NCBI RefSeq assembly: GCF_004216905.1
Contig: NZ_SGXJ01000004.1
Coordinates: 806,001-870,000, forward strand
Direction: 5' to 3'
From: Kribbella sp. VKM Ac-2569
GTDB taxonomy: Bacteria > Actinomycetota > Actinomycetes > Propionibacteriales > Kribbellaceae
DNA length: 64,000 nucleotides
Shown: one piece after another, positions 1 to 9,900 of the stretch
How the letters are laid out: each line of letters starts with the position of its first letter
Position numbering within the stretch: position 1 is the stretch's first letter
Notes under the pieces: generated by a model
Database searches by the model: none
Told to the model about the DNA's origin: nothing
Seen by the model: the letters and a program-made list of their open reading frames with translations, nothing else
Translations under genes and position numbers: made by a program

Positions 1-405
1 CTGCGGTACCTGACCGTGGTGCAGGTCGCGTTCCCGCGGTTCGCCCGGCACGACCAGGAGCTGTTCGGTCAGCAGGTGAAGAAGGGCGATCTGGTCGCAG
101 TGTCGTTGTCCGGGGCGGATCGGGACAAGCAGGTCTTCGGCGCGGACGCCGAGGACTTCTACCCACGTCGTACGGTGTCGTCCGCGCATCTCGCGTTCGG
201 CCACGGCATGCACCGGTGCGTCGGCGCCGAGCTGGCCCGGATGGAGCTGCGCGCCGCGTTCACCGCGCTCGCGCACCGCTTCCCGGACCTGTCACTGGCT
301 GTTCCCGAGGAGCAGCTCCGCTTCCGCGACTTCTCGATCGTGTACGGCGTCGAGACCCTTCCGGTCCGCCTCCACGCAACCACCGCCGAACAGGTCGCCG
401 GCTGA
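1..405 (+). CDS. Cytochrome P450, C-terminal part (5' end outside window)
   Basis: Only the last 134 codons are present and the frame is open from base 1. The heme-ligand signature is clear: FGHGMHRCVG lies about 67 residues into the fragment, with the Cys that would coordinate heme iron. The first residues (LRY) match the end of the K-helix ExxR motif, so the cut falls just inside that motif. This is the soluble bacterial P450 type, a monooxygenase needing ferredoxin and reductase partners that are not in view. The stop codon is 3 bp before the NUDIX start, so the two genes are probably co-transcribed. The substrate cannot be told from this part. Confidence 0.93.
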   Translation: MRYLTVVQVAFPRFARHDQELFGQQVKKGDLVAVSLSGADRDKQVFGADAEDFYPRRTVSSAHLAFGHGMHRCVGAELARMELRAAFTALAHRFPDLSLAVPEEQLRFRDFSIVYGVETLPVRLHATTAEQVAG

Positions 406-408
406 CCC

Positions 409-882
409 GTGACATCGGAGTACGTAGCCAACCTGCCCCGGAAGAGGATGGCAGCCGGGGTGCTGTTCCGGTCGTCGGACGGGCGGGTGCTGCTGGTCGA
501 GCCGTCGTACAAACCGAACTGGGAGATCCCCGGTGGCGCGGTCGAAGCCGACGAGTCGCCATGGGCCGCCGCGGCGCGTGAGTTGCTCGAGGAGCTCGAC
601 ACGGAACGGCCGCTGGGGCGACTGCTGGTTGTCGACCACGTGCAGGCGTACGACGGACGGCCGGACGCCATGGTGTTCGTCTTCGACGGAGGTGTGGTGA
701 CCGAGGCTGAGGTCGCGGCCTTCACCTTCTCCGACGGCGAGATCCTGTCGGCCGGCCTGTACACGCCGCCACAGGTCCGTACCCTCGGCAAGCCGATGCT
801 CGCCAGCCGCATCGAAGCCGCGCTCCAAGCGGTCGACGAGGGCGCCGTTGTGCTCTGTCAGCATGGCGAGCGGGTGGATTAG
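409..882 (+). CDS. NUDIX hydrolase
   Basis: This 157-residue protein starts at GTG. It contains a Nudix box at about residues 43-65: GG-AVEAD-E, then REL-EEL, giving the metal-binding Glu residues. The final Gly of the consensus is replaced by Asp64. Such enzymes cleave nucleoside diphosphates linked to another moiety and need Mg2+ or Mn2+. The substrate is not predictable here. The start is 3 bp after the P450 stop, which suggests translational coupling. Its TAG stop (880-882) interlocks with the TTA stop complement of the convergent oxidoreductase gene (879-881). Confidence 0.88.
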   Translation: MTSEYVANLPRKRMAAGVLFRSSDGRVLLVEPSYKPNWEIPGGAVEADESPWAAAARELLEELDTERPLGRLLVVDHVQAYDGRPDAMVFVFDGGVVTEAEVAAFTFSDGEILSAGLYTPPQVRTLGKPMLASRIEAALQAVDEGAVVLCQHGERVD

Positions 883-1682
883 ACCAACTGGAAGCGTTTG
901 GCGAAGTGGGTTAGGTCGTCCAGGTCTGGGGTGGTTACTACCAGGCGTGTGACGCCTTGGGACTCGTAGGAGGCTACGGCTTCTGGGGTTAGGTCGATGG
1001 AGGCCCAGCGGGTGTACTCGAGGTTGTCGCGGGTTGATGCGGCCAGCTTCCACTGGGTCGCGCGTTCGGTCGGGGTTAGCGCGCCGCCTGGAAAGTACCC
1101 GTCGCCCCGGGTGCCTGCGCGGCGGGCAGCGGCACGGCTGGAGCCGCCGATGTGGATCGGCAACGGCGCCAACGGATGCGGGAAGCTGCTGAGGTCCTCG
1201 AACTCGAAGAACTCGCCCGAGTAGCTGACGCGATCACCTGACCACAGCAGCCGCAGTACGTCGATTGCCTCGTCCGTACGTCGTCCGCGCGACGCGAAGT
1301 CCACACCCACCGCCCGAGCCTCGCCCGGCAAGCTGCCCAAGCCGACGGTCAGCAACCGCATCCGTCCCTTCGACAGCACGTCGAGGGTCGCCAGCCGCTT
1401 CGCCAGCACCACCGGGTGGTGGTACGGCAGCAACAGCACAGCCGTCCCGAGCAGGAGCCGTTCTGTGGACGCCGCCACGAACCCGAGCAGCTCGAGCGGA
1501 TCGCCGTACGGCAGGTCGGTCGGCATCTCGTACCCGCCGAAGGTGGCGCCGCGATACAGCGCCACGTGCTCCGGTACGTACAACCCCTCGAACCCGCACT
1601 CCTCCGCGCGCCGCGCGAACCTGACCAGCCGCTCCGGATCCATCCCGTACGCCGGCGTGCTGTAACTCACCGCGAATCTCAT
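879..1682 (-). CDS. LLM-class flavin (probably F420-dependent) oxidoreductase
   Basis: This 267-residue protein has the luciferase-like TIM-barrel pattern: an N-terminal strand MRFAVSYSTP, then RRAEECGFEGLYVPEHV, a central LLLGTAVLLLPYHHP segment and the typical PLPIHIGGSSRAAARRAG segment near residue 180. In actinobacteria this family usually uses reduced F420 as hydride donor, but the cofactor is inferred. The frame is open about 330 bp further upstream, but ATG 1680-1682 is preferred because the family alignment begins there and a TACGGT -10 hexamer sits 6 nt upstream, which implies a leaderless mRNA. The gene is convergent with the NUDIX gene and overlaps its stop codon. Confidence 0.85.
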   Translation of the reverse strand: MRFAVSYSTPAYGMDPERLVRFARRAEECGFEGLYVPEHVALYRGATFGGYEMPTDLPYGDPLELLGFVAASTERLLLGTAVLLLPYHHPVVLAKRLATLDVLSKGRMRLLTVGLGSLPGEARAVGVDFASRGRRTDEAIDVLRLLWSGDRVSYSGEFFEFEDLSSFPHPLAPLPIHIGGSSRAAARRAGTRGDGYFPGGALTPTERATQWKLAASTRDNLEYTRWASIDLTPEAVASYESQGVTRLVVTTPDLDDLTHFAKRFQLV

Positions 1683-1688
1683 CACCGA

Positions 1689-1715
1689 ACCGTAAAACCC
1701 TGTCCCCGGGGTCAA
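1689..1715 (-). promoter_or_regulatory. Leaderless promoter of the LLM oxidoreductase gene
   Basis: Read on the minus strand, TACGGT (1694-1689) lies 6 nt before the ATG and TTGACC (1715-1710) lies 15 bp further upstream. The short -35/-10 spacing is slightly below optimum. The distance from the -10 element to the ATG puts transcription initiation at the start codon. Confidence 0.5.
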
Positions 1716-1739
1716 GGCAAACAAGACAAGACGGCTCTT

Positions 1740-2200
1740 GCGCCCGATGTGTGGGTGTTGTGCTGCCGGCTGACGGGTTATGTGTCCGATGACGGGAAGT
1801 AGCAGGCCAGCGGTGAAAGAACCCGCCAGCGGCGACCTGCCGGCGGGCCGGCAGGCGGACTCACCGGGGAAGCCGGCTGGGTGATCGGGTTGGTGATACG
1901 TCCTGTCGAGCTTGCAGATCTGGGGCTGGGCCCGCTGTCCGGTCCGGTGTGTGGGTCGTGGTGGCCGTATCCGGGGACTTGGGACAGGCCGTGGTGGGTT
2001 GGCACCTGACATGGCCCGTCTCCACCGACCATCTCCTATCTCCAGTCACCACTGCCGCGAGGACCGGGCATCCGGCGGGTGCGGGGAATGACCCGCGAAT
2101 CTGGCAGAAGAGTCGAGAAACCTGTACGCCGAGTACGCCTGATGTGGCACTAGGTGGCCGTTGTCCGGATCGGGTCGTGACAGGACCCGGGGTGGGTGGT
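1740..2200. other. Non-coding stretch with stem-loop potential, origin unknown
   Basis: Roughly 460 bp lacks a convincing gene on either strand. It contains a near-perfect hairpin at 1836-1855 (CCTGCCGG, CGGG loop, CCGGCAGG), a nearby TCACC...GGTGA pairing at 1861-1884, and a repeated CCAGCGG (1807-1813 and 1826-1832) flanking GTGAAAGAACC. The text resembles the 5' structured domain of some group II introns, but that is only an impression: no domain V hairpin and no reverse transcriptase gene are present. It could be a degraded element or a leader of the downstream GGDEF gene. Confidence 0.3.
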
Positions 2201-2229
2201 CACAATGGGCGGTCCGGCCCGAGGTGCGG

Positions 2230-3831
2230 GTGACGGAACAGGGAAGGGCCGTCGGCGGTATGGGGAATGGCGAGATTGCGGCGGACGACGCGCTGACCGT
2301 ACGGATCGCCGCCGCGATGACCGCGGCGCAGTCGGGTGGGCATGCGACGGCGGCAGCGGAGATCGAGGCGATCCGGAACGAGCTGGGCGGCGTCCCGAGC
2401 TACCGGCTGGCGGCCGCGGAGTACGTCCGGGGCGTGACGGCGCACCATGCCAGCGACGCCGACGAAGCGTTGCGCGCGGTCGACGCCTGTATCGAGATCG
2501 CCCGCGCGATCGACGAACCGGGCTGGGAAGCGAACGCCCTGCCGATCCGCATCATCAACCTCGCCCGCAGCGGCCGCGGTGGCGACACGGTCAACGACCT
2601 GGTCGCCGCTGAAGCAGCCTTGAACCGCACCAGGGACGCCGGCCTGACCGCCTGGGCGCACACCGGCCTCGGCTACGCGTACGACGTCCTGCGGCTTTTC
2701 GAACTGTGCATTCCGCATTACGAGCTCGCCACCCAGTTGGACGAGGACGTGTTCGAGTTGGCGGAGTCGCAGGCGATCGACCGGTTGAACCTCGCCGAGA
2801 CGCACCTGCGCTGGGCGCACGAACTCGAACGCCTCGGCGATCCTTTGTATACAAGGGAGATCGAGGAGCGCCTGGCGTCCGCGGCGTACTGGGCGCGCGA
2901 GGCCGAGCGGGTGGTCGTCGACGACGAGACCCAGGAGTTCTGGAAACTCAGCGCCCGGCTGTGGATCGCCGCCGCCGCGACCGCCGAGGACCCGGACCAG
3001 GCGGTCGCCGACCTGACCGAGATCCGCGACGAGATCAGCAAGCTGGGTGAGACCGAGCGACTCGCGATCGCCGGCGCCTACCTGGCCCGGGCCCTGCAGG
3101 CGCAGGGGAAGTCCGAGGAGGCCAAGGCCGCGGCGGACCGGGCGGCCGACGACCTGCTTCCGTTGGCCGACCCATCGACCCACGTTCTGGTGCTGCAGAC
3201 CCGATCGGAGGTCGAGGCGGTCGACGGTACGGCGGGTGCCCTGGCCGGCCTGGCCTACGCGCGATCGGTTGCGCGGGGCTGGTGGAAGGAGCGGCAGCGC
3301 GCGCTGAACGCCGTACGGCATGCGCTTGCCGCGCACGACCTGCCGGCCCGGCACGACGCCGAGTGGCACGCGGCGCGGCAGGATCCGCTGACCGGGGTGG
3401 GGAATCGCCGCGCCCTGGACGAGCGGCTGACCGCGGCCCGGGACTCGGGCCGGGCGGTGACGTTGCTGGCGATCGACGTGGACGACCTGAAGCTCGTCAA
3501 CGACACGTTCGGGCACGCCTGCGGGGACGAATTGCTGCAGGTTGTTGCAAATCTCCTGGTAGAACAGGCGCGAGCGACCGATGCCGTGATTCGATCGGGT
3601 GGCGACGAGTTCTTCGTGGTGCTCGACCAGCCCGACGCCAAGGGCGGTGCCCAGCTGGCCGAGCGGATCCGGATCGCCGTCGAGGCGATCGCGGCGGCGA
3701 CGGACAGACCGTGGCTGCGCCGGCTCGGATTGAGCCTCGGGTACGCGGCGACCGCCGAAGGAATCGCCGTGGAGCAGTTGATCTTCCGGGCGGATGAGCG
3801 CCTGTACCGGGAGAAGCGTCGCAAGAAGTGA
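2230..3831 (+). CDS. GGDEF protein with N-terminal TPR-like helical region (diguanylate cyclase), copy A
   Basis: The product (about 533 residues) has an Ala-rich helical first part of roughly 360 residues, TPR-like in character, and a C-terminal GGDEF domain beginning at DPLTGVGNRRALDERL. The active-site motif is intact (SGGDEFF), and RATD sits five residues before it, the allosteric I-site used for c-di-GMP product inhibition. It should therefore make c-di-GMP from two GTP. No transmembrane segment is seen, so it is probably cytosolic and regulated through the helical part. GTG 2230 has GAGG 5 nt upstream; ATG 2260 is an alternative start. The next gene is a close paralogue beginning 16 bp downstream. 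Confidence 0.88.
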   Translation: MTEQGRAVGGMGNGEIAADDALTVRIAAAMTAAQSGGHATAAAEIEAIRNELGGVPSYRLAAAEYVRGVTAHHASDADEALRAVDACIEIARAIDEPGWEANALPIRIINLARSGRGGDTVNDLVAAEAALNRTRDAGLTAWAHTGLGYAYDVLRLFELCIPHYELATQLDEDVFELAESQAIDRLNLAETHLRWAHELERLGDPLYTREIEERLASAAYWAREAERVVVDDETQEFWKLSARLWIAAAATAEDPDQAVADLTEIRDEISKLGETERLAIAGAYLARALQAQGKSEEAKAAADRAADDLLPLADPSTHVLVLQTRSEVEAVDGTAGALAGLAYARSVARGWWKERQRALNAVRHALAAHDLPARHDAEWHAARQDPLTGVGNRRALDERLTAARDSGRAVTLLAIDVDDLKLVNDTFGHACGDELLQVVANLLVEQARATDAVIRSGGDEFFVVLDQPDAKGGAQLAERIRIAVEAIAAATDRPWLRRLGLSLGYAATAEGIAVEQLIFRADERLYREKRRKK

Positions 3832-3847
3832 CGAAGGGTGGGGAGCT

Positions 3848-5419
3848 GTGGTGCGGGAGACGTCCGGGGTGACGACGCGGATCGCGGCGGCGATGACGCG
3901 GGCGCAGTCGGGCAGTCCGGACGAGGCGGCGCTCGAGCTGCACGCGCTGCTCGCCGAGCTGGGCCCGGAGCCCACTCACGAACGGGCCGCAGCGGAGTAC
4001 GTGCGGGCCGTTGCGGCGCATCACGCCACCGATTCGGTCGAGGCGCTGGACGCGGTCGACAGCTGCATCCGGGTCGCCCGTGCGATCGACGAGCCGGGCT
4101 GGGAGGCGAACGCGATCGCGCTCCGGATCGTCACCCTGATCCGGACCGGTGAGGGCGGTGACTCGGTTGCCGACCTGGTCGCCGCTGAGAACGCGCTGTC
4201 CCGGACCCGCGACCTCGGTCTGGCGGGCTGGGCGCACACCGGCCTCGGCTACGCCTACGACCTGCTCCGGCTGTACGAGCTGTGCATCCCGCACTTCGAG
4301 CTCGCCGCCGAGGGCGACCACGACCCGCTCGGCCTGCCCGAGGCGCCGGCGATCAACCGGCTGAACCTGGCCGAGTCGAACCTGCGCTGGGCCCACGAGC
4401 TCGAGCGGCTCGGCGACACGTCGTACGACGCGGAGATCACGGAACGTCGACGCGCCGCGCACCGCTGGGCCGGTGAGGCGGTCGAGGTGATCCTCGCCGC
4501 GGACCTGCTCGGGTACTGGCCGATGGCCGGGCGGATGTGGCTCGCGGCGAGCAACGACACCGCGGACGCGGGCGAGGCGGCCGTGATCCTGAAGGACTGC
4601 CGGGACCAGCTGGCCAAGCTCGGTGATCTCGAGCTCGCCGCGATCGCGGGCGCGTACTTGGCCAAGGCGTACATGGCGCGCGACCGGATCGGTGAGGCGA
4701 TGGACGCCGCGGACCGGGCGGCCAGTGACCTGCCGCCGACGTCGGATCCGCCCGTGGAGGCGCTGATCCGGCACACCGCCGTACAGATCAGTGCGGAGTC
4801 CGGGGACACCGGTGCGTCGTCCGGACTGCAGTACGCGCGGGCGATCAGCCGCGGTTGGTGGGCGGAGCGGTTGCGCGGGCTGTACGCCGTACGGAGCGCG
4901 CTGGCCAACCACGAGCTGTCGATCCGGCACGATGCCGAGTGGCGGGCGGCGCGTGAGGATCCGCTGACCGGCGTGGGGAATCGGCGTGCGCTCGACGAGC
5001 GGATGTCGGTCGCGCAGGCCTCCGGCCGCTCGATCGCGGTGATCGCGATCGACGTGGACAACCTGAAGGTGATCAACGACAGCTACGGGCACGCCAGCGG
5101 CGACGAGGTGCTGCGGCGGGTCGGGACGCTGCTGACCGAGCAGTGCCGCGCGGAGGACGTCGTGGCGCGCGCGGGCGGGGACGAGTTCGTCGTCGTACTC
5201 GACAACCCGGACGAGCGGGGTGCGCCCGAGCTGGTCGAGCGGATCAAGTCCGCGGCGGATCGCGAGGCGGAGCGGGCGGAGGAGCCGTGGTTCGCGCTGC
5301 TGCGGTTGAGTGTCGGGCAGGCGAGCAGCACGGACGGTACGGCGGTTGCCGAGCTGCTGACCGAGGCGGATCGGCGCATGTACGCCGAGAAGCGCCGACG
5401 CCGGCGCACTGCCCAGTAG
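3848..5419 (+). CDS. GGDEF protein with N-terminal TPR-like helical region (diguanylate cyclase), copy B
   Basis: This paralogue of the preceding gene (about 523 residues) shares long blocks with it: RIAAAMT-AQSG, ARAIDEPGWEANA, GLGYAYD-LRL-ELCIPH and DPLTGVGNRRALDER. The C-terminal GGDEF motif (AGGDEFV) and the I-site (RAED five residues before) are both intact, so it is a predicted active, product-inhibited diguanylate cyclase. The start is GTG 3848 or the adjacent GTG 3851, after an AAGGGTGGGGAG ribosome-binding region. The 16-bp gap and conserved architecture indicate tandem duplication and one operon. The N-terminal part diverges more than the catalytic part, so different inputs are plausible. 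Confidence 0.88.
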   Translation: MVRETSGVTTRIAAAMTRAQSGSPDEAALELHALLAELGPEPTHERAAAEYVRAVAAHHATDSVEALDAVDSCIRVARAIDEPGWEANAIALRIVTLIRTGEGGDSVADLVAAENALSRTRDLGLAGWAHTGLGYAYDLLRLYELCIPHFELAAEGDHDPLGLPEAPAINRLNLAESNLRWAHELERLGDTSYDAEITERRRAAHRWAGEAVEVILAADLLGYWPMAGRMWLAASNDTADAGEAAVILKDCRDQLAKLGDLELAAIAGAYLAKAYMARDRIGEAMDAADRAASDLPPTSDPPVEALIRHTAVQISAESGDTGASSGLQYARAISRGWWAERLRGLYAVRSALANHELSIRHDAEWRAAREDPLTGVGNRRALDERMSVAQASGRSIAVIAIDVDNLKVINDSYGHASGDEVLRRVGTLLTEQCRAEDVVARAGGDEFVVVLDNPDERGAPELVERIKSAADREAERAEEPWFALLRLSVGQASSTDGTAVAELLTEADRRMYAEKRRRRRTAQ

Positions 5420-5426
5420 TCGCTGT

Positions 5427-6860
5427 TCAGTAGTCCAGGAAGCCTTCTATGACGAGGTTTCTGATCTGTGGGAGGTAGTCGGCGAGCACGTCGACGACTG
5501 GGCGGTCCATGAGGTCGGCCAGCGCGGCGAGGATCTGTCCGGTGCTCAGGTCGCCGTCACACGCGCCGACGAAGCCGGCCAGGACGGTGTCGACCTGCTC
5601 CGCTCTCCGCATGCCACGCTGCCGTCGGAGCACGATCGTGGCCGGGTCCTCGGCTCCTGGCTGCCCGGTGGTCTCCTGGATGACGTCGTCGGCCACGTGC
5701 AGATGCAGAGCGGTGAGGTCGGCCGGGAGGCCCTCGATGCGTTCGAAGCGGTGCAGGACGTGCGGGCCGATCGGGCGCTCGATCTCGTACGGCCAAGCTT
5801 CCGCGGCGAGGGAACCTTCGACGTTGTGCAGCGTGATCCAGCCCATGCCGATCGCCTCGACGTTGTGCTCGTCGAGATAGCGCATCCATTCGTCGTACCT
5901 GGTGGTGTACTGCGGCGAGCCGTGCAGGCCGGCGTCGCGGAGCCAGAGCTCGACGTACTCGGACGGGTCGAGCTGCTCGCGCTGGACCGCCCAGGCGGAG
6001 CGGTCGCCCGTCCAGGCGGCGATGCGGTCCTGCCAGTCCTCGCCGCGGACACAGGTCCAGTTGGCGAGCAACTGGCACCAGCCGCCGTCAGTCAGGTGGT
6101 CCGGCGCCTGGCGAACGAGCTGCTCGACCACGGCGTCGCCGGTGAACTCGGTCTCGCGGTAGGTGAGGTCGCCGCCGGGCGGAGAGATCACGTACGGCGG
6201 GTTGCTGACGATCAGGTCGAAACGCTCGCCGCGGACGGGTTCGTACAGGCTGCCGTCGCGAAGGTCGAGGTCGATGTGGTTGAGCGCGGCCGTCGCTTTG
6301 GCGAGTTGAAGGGCGCGCGGGTTGACGTCGGTTGCTGTCAGCTGGTTGACATGGTCCGCGAGATGCAGCGACTGAATGCCGCACCCGGTGCCGATGTCGA
6401 GCGCTCGGTCAGCCTTGATCGGGACGGTCAGGTGGATGAGGCTGAGGCTCGCTGGAGCGATGCCGAGCACGTAGTCCGACCGCATCGGCTCCCGGCGCCC
6501 GTCAAGCCCCGGCGTGAGGTCAGCCACCACCCAACAATCCTCAGCAAACGGCCTGACATCAACCGCCGCCCGAACCTCGTCCCCACTACGCTCCACGATG
6601 CCCAAGGCAACCAGATCAACTCCTGGAATCGCCTTGTTTACAGCGTTTTCCGGCACAGTTCGCTGGAGCAGGAACAACCGGATCATCGTGTCGAGCGCAT
6701 CACCCGACGCCGTACGACGGGCCGCTGCCGCGGTCTCGTTCCGCGCCAACGCCGCGTTCGCCTGCACACCGAGCCGCTCGGCAACCCCGTCCGTGGTGTA
6801 CCCCGCCCCGGCAAACGCCGTACGCAACCCCTCCACCACATGCCCCGTCAGTTCCAGCAT
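5427..6860 (-). CDS. SAM-dependent methyltransferase of the NPPY type
   Basis: The 477-residue protein has an N-terminal helical, winged-helix-like region of about 130 residues, then a Rossmann methyltransferase core with ALDIGTGCGIQSLHLA (SAM-binding motif I), TATDVNPRALQLAKA and FDLIVSNPPYVISPPGG. The NPPY motif is typical of N-methyltransferases acting on Gln, adenine or guanine in proteins or nucleic acids. The long C-terminal region (about 190 residues) has no motif I can name. ATG 6860 is chosen because GGGAGG lies 8 nt upstream; the frame extends 7 codons further. It ends 7 bp from the convergent GGDEF gene, leaving no room for a separate terminator. Confidence 0.8.
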   Translation of the reverse strand: MLELTGHVVEGLRTAFAGAGYTTDGVAERLGVQANAALARNETAAAARRTASGDALDTMIRLFLLQRTVPENAVNKAIPGVDLVALGIVERSGDEVRAAVDVRPFAEDCWVVADLTPGLDGRREPMRSDYVLGIAPASLSLIHLTVPIKADRALDIGTGCGIQSLHLADHVNQLTATDVNPRALQLAKATAALNHIDLDLRDGSLYEPVRGERFDLIVSNPPYVISPPGGDLTYRETEFTGDAVVEQLVRQAPDHLTDGGWCQLLANWTCVRGEDWQDRIAAWTGDRSAWAVQREQLDPSEYVELWLRDAGLHGSPQYTTRYDEWMRYLDEHNVEAIGMGWITLHNVEGSLAAEAWPYEIERPIGPHVLHRFERIEGLPADLTALHLHVADDVIQETTGQPGAEDPATIVLRRQRGMRRAEQVDTVLAGFVGACDGDLSTGQILAALADLMDRPVVDVLADYLPQIRNLVIEGFLDY

Positions 6861-6917
6861 GCCCGCATCCTCCCACCCCACGGCCGGGTGGCGGTGGGGT
6901 GGGAGGGCTGGGCGGTA

Positions 6918-9900
6918 CTAGGGGTTGCAGGTGAGTTTGGCTTCGGCCCAGTCGCCGTGGTCGCTGGTGTTGCCGTCGCCGCCGTCGGTTACCTGGAGGG
7001 TGAGGGTTTGGGCGCCGGTGACGTCGACCGTGGTGGTGGCGGTTGGGGAGGTGCCGGTCAGTTGGTCCGACGTGTAGCGGGCGGTGCCGTCGGTGAGGAC
7101 CTTGAAGGTGACCTTGCCGCGGTCCTCCATTTCGTCGTCGATGCCCAGTTTGCTGGTGAAGCTCGTGCAGTTGCCGCCGAGGCGAACGCTCACCGACGAG
7201 GGTGCGTGAGCGCCCAGCCCCTTCGCGTACTGGACGCCGTCGAGCGTGATCGGTCCGCCGTCGCCGGCTGCGTCCTCGCCGTTGCTGTGGTCGCGTTCGA
7301 CCGGGCCCCAACCGTTGGTGGAGTCAAGGAACTCGAGGTCGCTGACCCAGCTCTCCCCGGTAGGTGCCGGTGGCAACGGTTTGTCGGCGATCGTGGCCGC
7401 GAAGAAGCCCAGTCCGCCACCCGGCAGCTTGATCGCCTTCACGGTCTTCCCGGGATCGAGCGGTACGGCGGTGTAGAACACCCGGTAGTCCGTCGTCGTG
7501 TTGCTCAATCCGGCCGCCGTGTAGCGGCCCTTGACCGACACGGCCAGCTTGGCGCCACCCGTCGTCGGATCCTGACAGCACCAGTTCGGCAACTGGAACG
7601 CGCTCTCGGATGTCGATCCGTCGGTGTAGATGACCGTCACCGTCCCGCGGGCGTTCAGACTCGCGCCGGCGCCTAGCAGTGCTAGATGCGATCCGGTTCC
7701 GGACACGAGGATCGGAGCCGACTGGTTCTTCACGAGGTTCGGCGTACCGGGCACCCCGGTCGGCCAGGTGAAGTCGGCGCCCTGCACGTTCACGGTCGCG
7801 CCAGGTGTGTACCCGGCCGCCGCCAGCGCCTCACCGTTGAAGCTGTTGCCCGACCCGTCGAAGTTCCCTTGCTTGTACGTCGTCGCATCGCTGACCCCGA
7901 CCACGTTGGCGGCCTGCGACACCGAGGCGTACGGCAACTGCGCCGTACCCGTCGAGGTGTTCGTATAACTATTGCCCTGAGCAACGTACGACGCCTTCAA
8001 TGTCAACGTGAAGCTCGCGGGTTTCACGTCCGCGCCGGGCGTGACCTGCAGTTTGGTCGTCACGGTTCGACCGGGATCCACCGACGCGAAGGTGTTCGCG
8101 CCGCTGATGCTCCACCCGTTCGGCACCTGCACGTCGAGCTGTACGTCGTGCGCCGTCGTCGCGGTGCCGTTGCGGAACGACGCGGTCACCTCGGTCGCCT
8201 GACCCGGAGCGTTCCACAGCGACGGCGTGGTGAGCTCAGGCGTCCCGAAGGTGTTCGTGACGTCGGGTCCACCCACCGCCGACGTTCCCGACAGCACCAC
8301 GAGAGCGCTGCGGGAGGTCGGGATCGATGCGGTCTGCACGCGGACGATGCCATTGGCATAGGTGAAGGCAGCCGGACGCCCGTCGATCGTGACGTTGCGC
8401 GGCGCGGCGCCGGTGTGGACGGTCAGCTCGTACGGGCGGGTCGCCGGCTTGCCGTCGTACGACCCGGTGCTCGCGCCGATCTTCACGGTCACGTCACCGC
8501 GGGCCTGCGTCGGCGCGTCGACCGCGAACGTCTGCGTCGCGGACTTCCCGGACCGGGTCACGCGATCGTCCTCGTACATCGAGAACGACGACTTCCCGGA
8601 CGGGTAGATGTCGACGCTCACCCGGTCGCCGAAACCCTGCTCGGCGGCGGTGTTGATCCCGGGCTTCCACATCGGCACGACCGCGCCCGCCTTCACGAAC
8701 AGCGGCAGTGTGTCGAGTGCAGCGTGGTATCCGTTCACGGTCGTCGGGCCCTGGTACACGCGGCCCGTCCAGTAGTCGATCCACCGGCCCGCGGGCAGGT
8801 AGATCCCGTTCTTCACCTCGTCCGCGCCGTACATCGGCGCGACCAGGAACTCCTTCCCGGCCAGGAACTCGTACTTCGTCGTGTCGTCCCAGGTCTTCGG
8901 GTCGGTCGGGTACTCCAGTACCAGCGACCGGTTCAGCGGAGCGCCGGTCCGGTGGGCTTCGGCGGCGTACGTGTAGAAGTACGGCAGCAACCGCTCCCGC
9001 AGCTTCAGGTACTTGCGGTTGATCGAGGTGTACGGATCGCCGTACGCCCAGGGCTGCTTGTACGCCGGGGTCGACCAGCCGGACATGGTCATGAACGCCG
9101 GGTTGAACACCTTCCACTGCATATCCCGCACGTACGACGTCGCGGAGCCACCGAAGATCCCGTCCACATCGCCCGCGCTGTAGGCGATGCCGGAGTTGCC
9201 GGACCCGGTGATCGCCGGGATCTGCCACTTGATGGCGTCGAGTGAACCGCTGTGGTCACCGGTCCACTGCACCGCGCACCGCTGCGCGCCGGCCCAGCCC
9301 TCGACCATCCACGCGAACCCGCGGGCGTTGCTGTACTGCTCGATCCCGTCGTGCGCGGTGTCGCAGGCAGTCAGTGCGTACCGGTACCCCGGGCCGACCC
9401 ACGCCACGTCGAGCTTCCGGACGCGGACACCGGCCTCGCCGACCTCGGCCGGCTGCCGGTCCAGGTTCGACTGCGTCCACAGACCCATCTGGATGTTGCG
9501 CGCCCGCAGGTCGTCACCGGCCTGCTTCAGCGCCGGGATGTCACGCTTGCCCCACCAGGTGCCGTCGACCTGCTCGGACTCGGTGTTGGCGGAGTACCCG
9601 CAGCCGTAGTCGTCGTTGACGAGCATCCATCCGCCTGGCATGTCCTCGTCCTTGAACCGCTGCGCGACCTTGACCGCGTCCAGCGTCGTCACCTTGTCCG
9701 GGTTGACCTTCCAGTCGTTGCTGGGGTCCGGATCCGTTCCGTAGTGACCGCGGTTGTAGCAGTCCGAGTCGCCGTACTCGAGCCCGTAGATCGGCGGCAT
9801 GAACGGCCGGCCGGTGAGCTCGGTGTAGCGGTCGAGCGAGGTCTTCAGGTCGCCGACGAAGTAGTACGCGTCGAACCGCTTCTCGTCGTGCGTAGTGACA

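Noticed and set aside
5697..7676. Long plus-strand frame antisense to the methyltransferase and the GH31 3' end
   Set aside because: No recognisable domain; its codon pattern is the complement of real genes.
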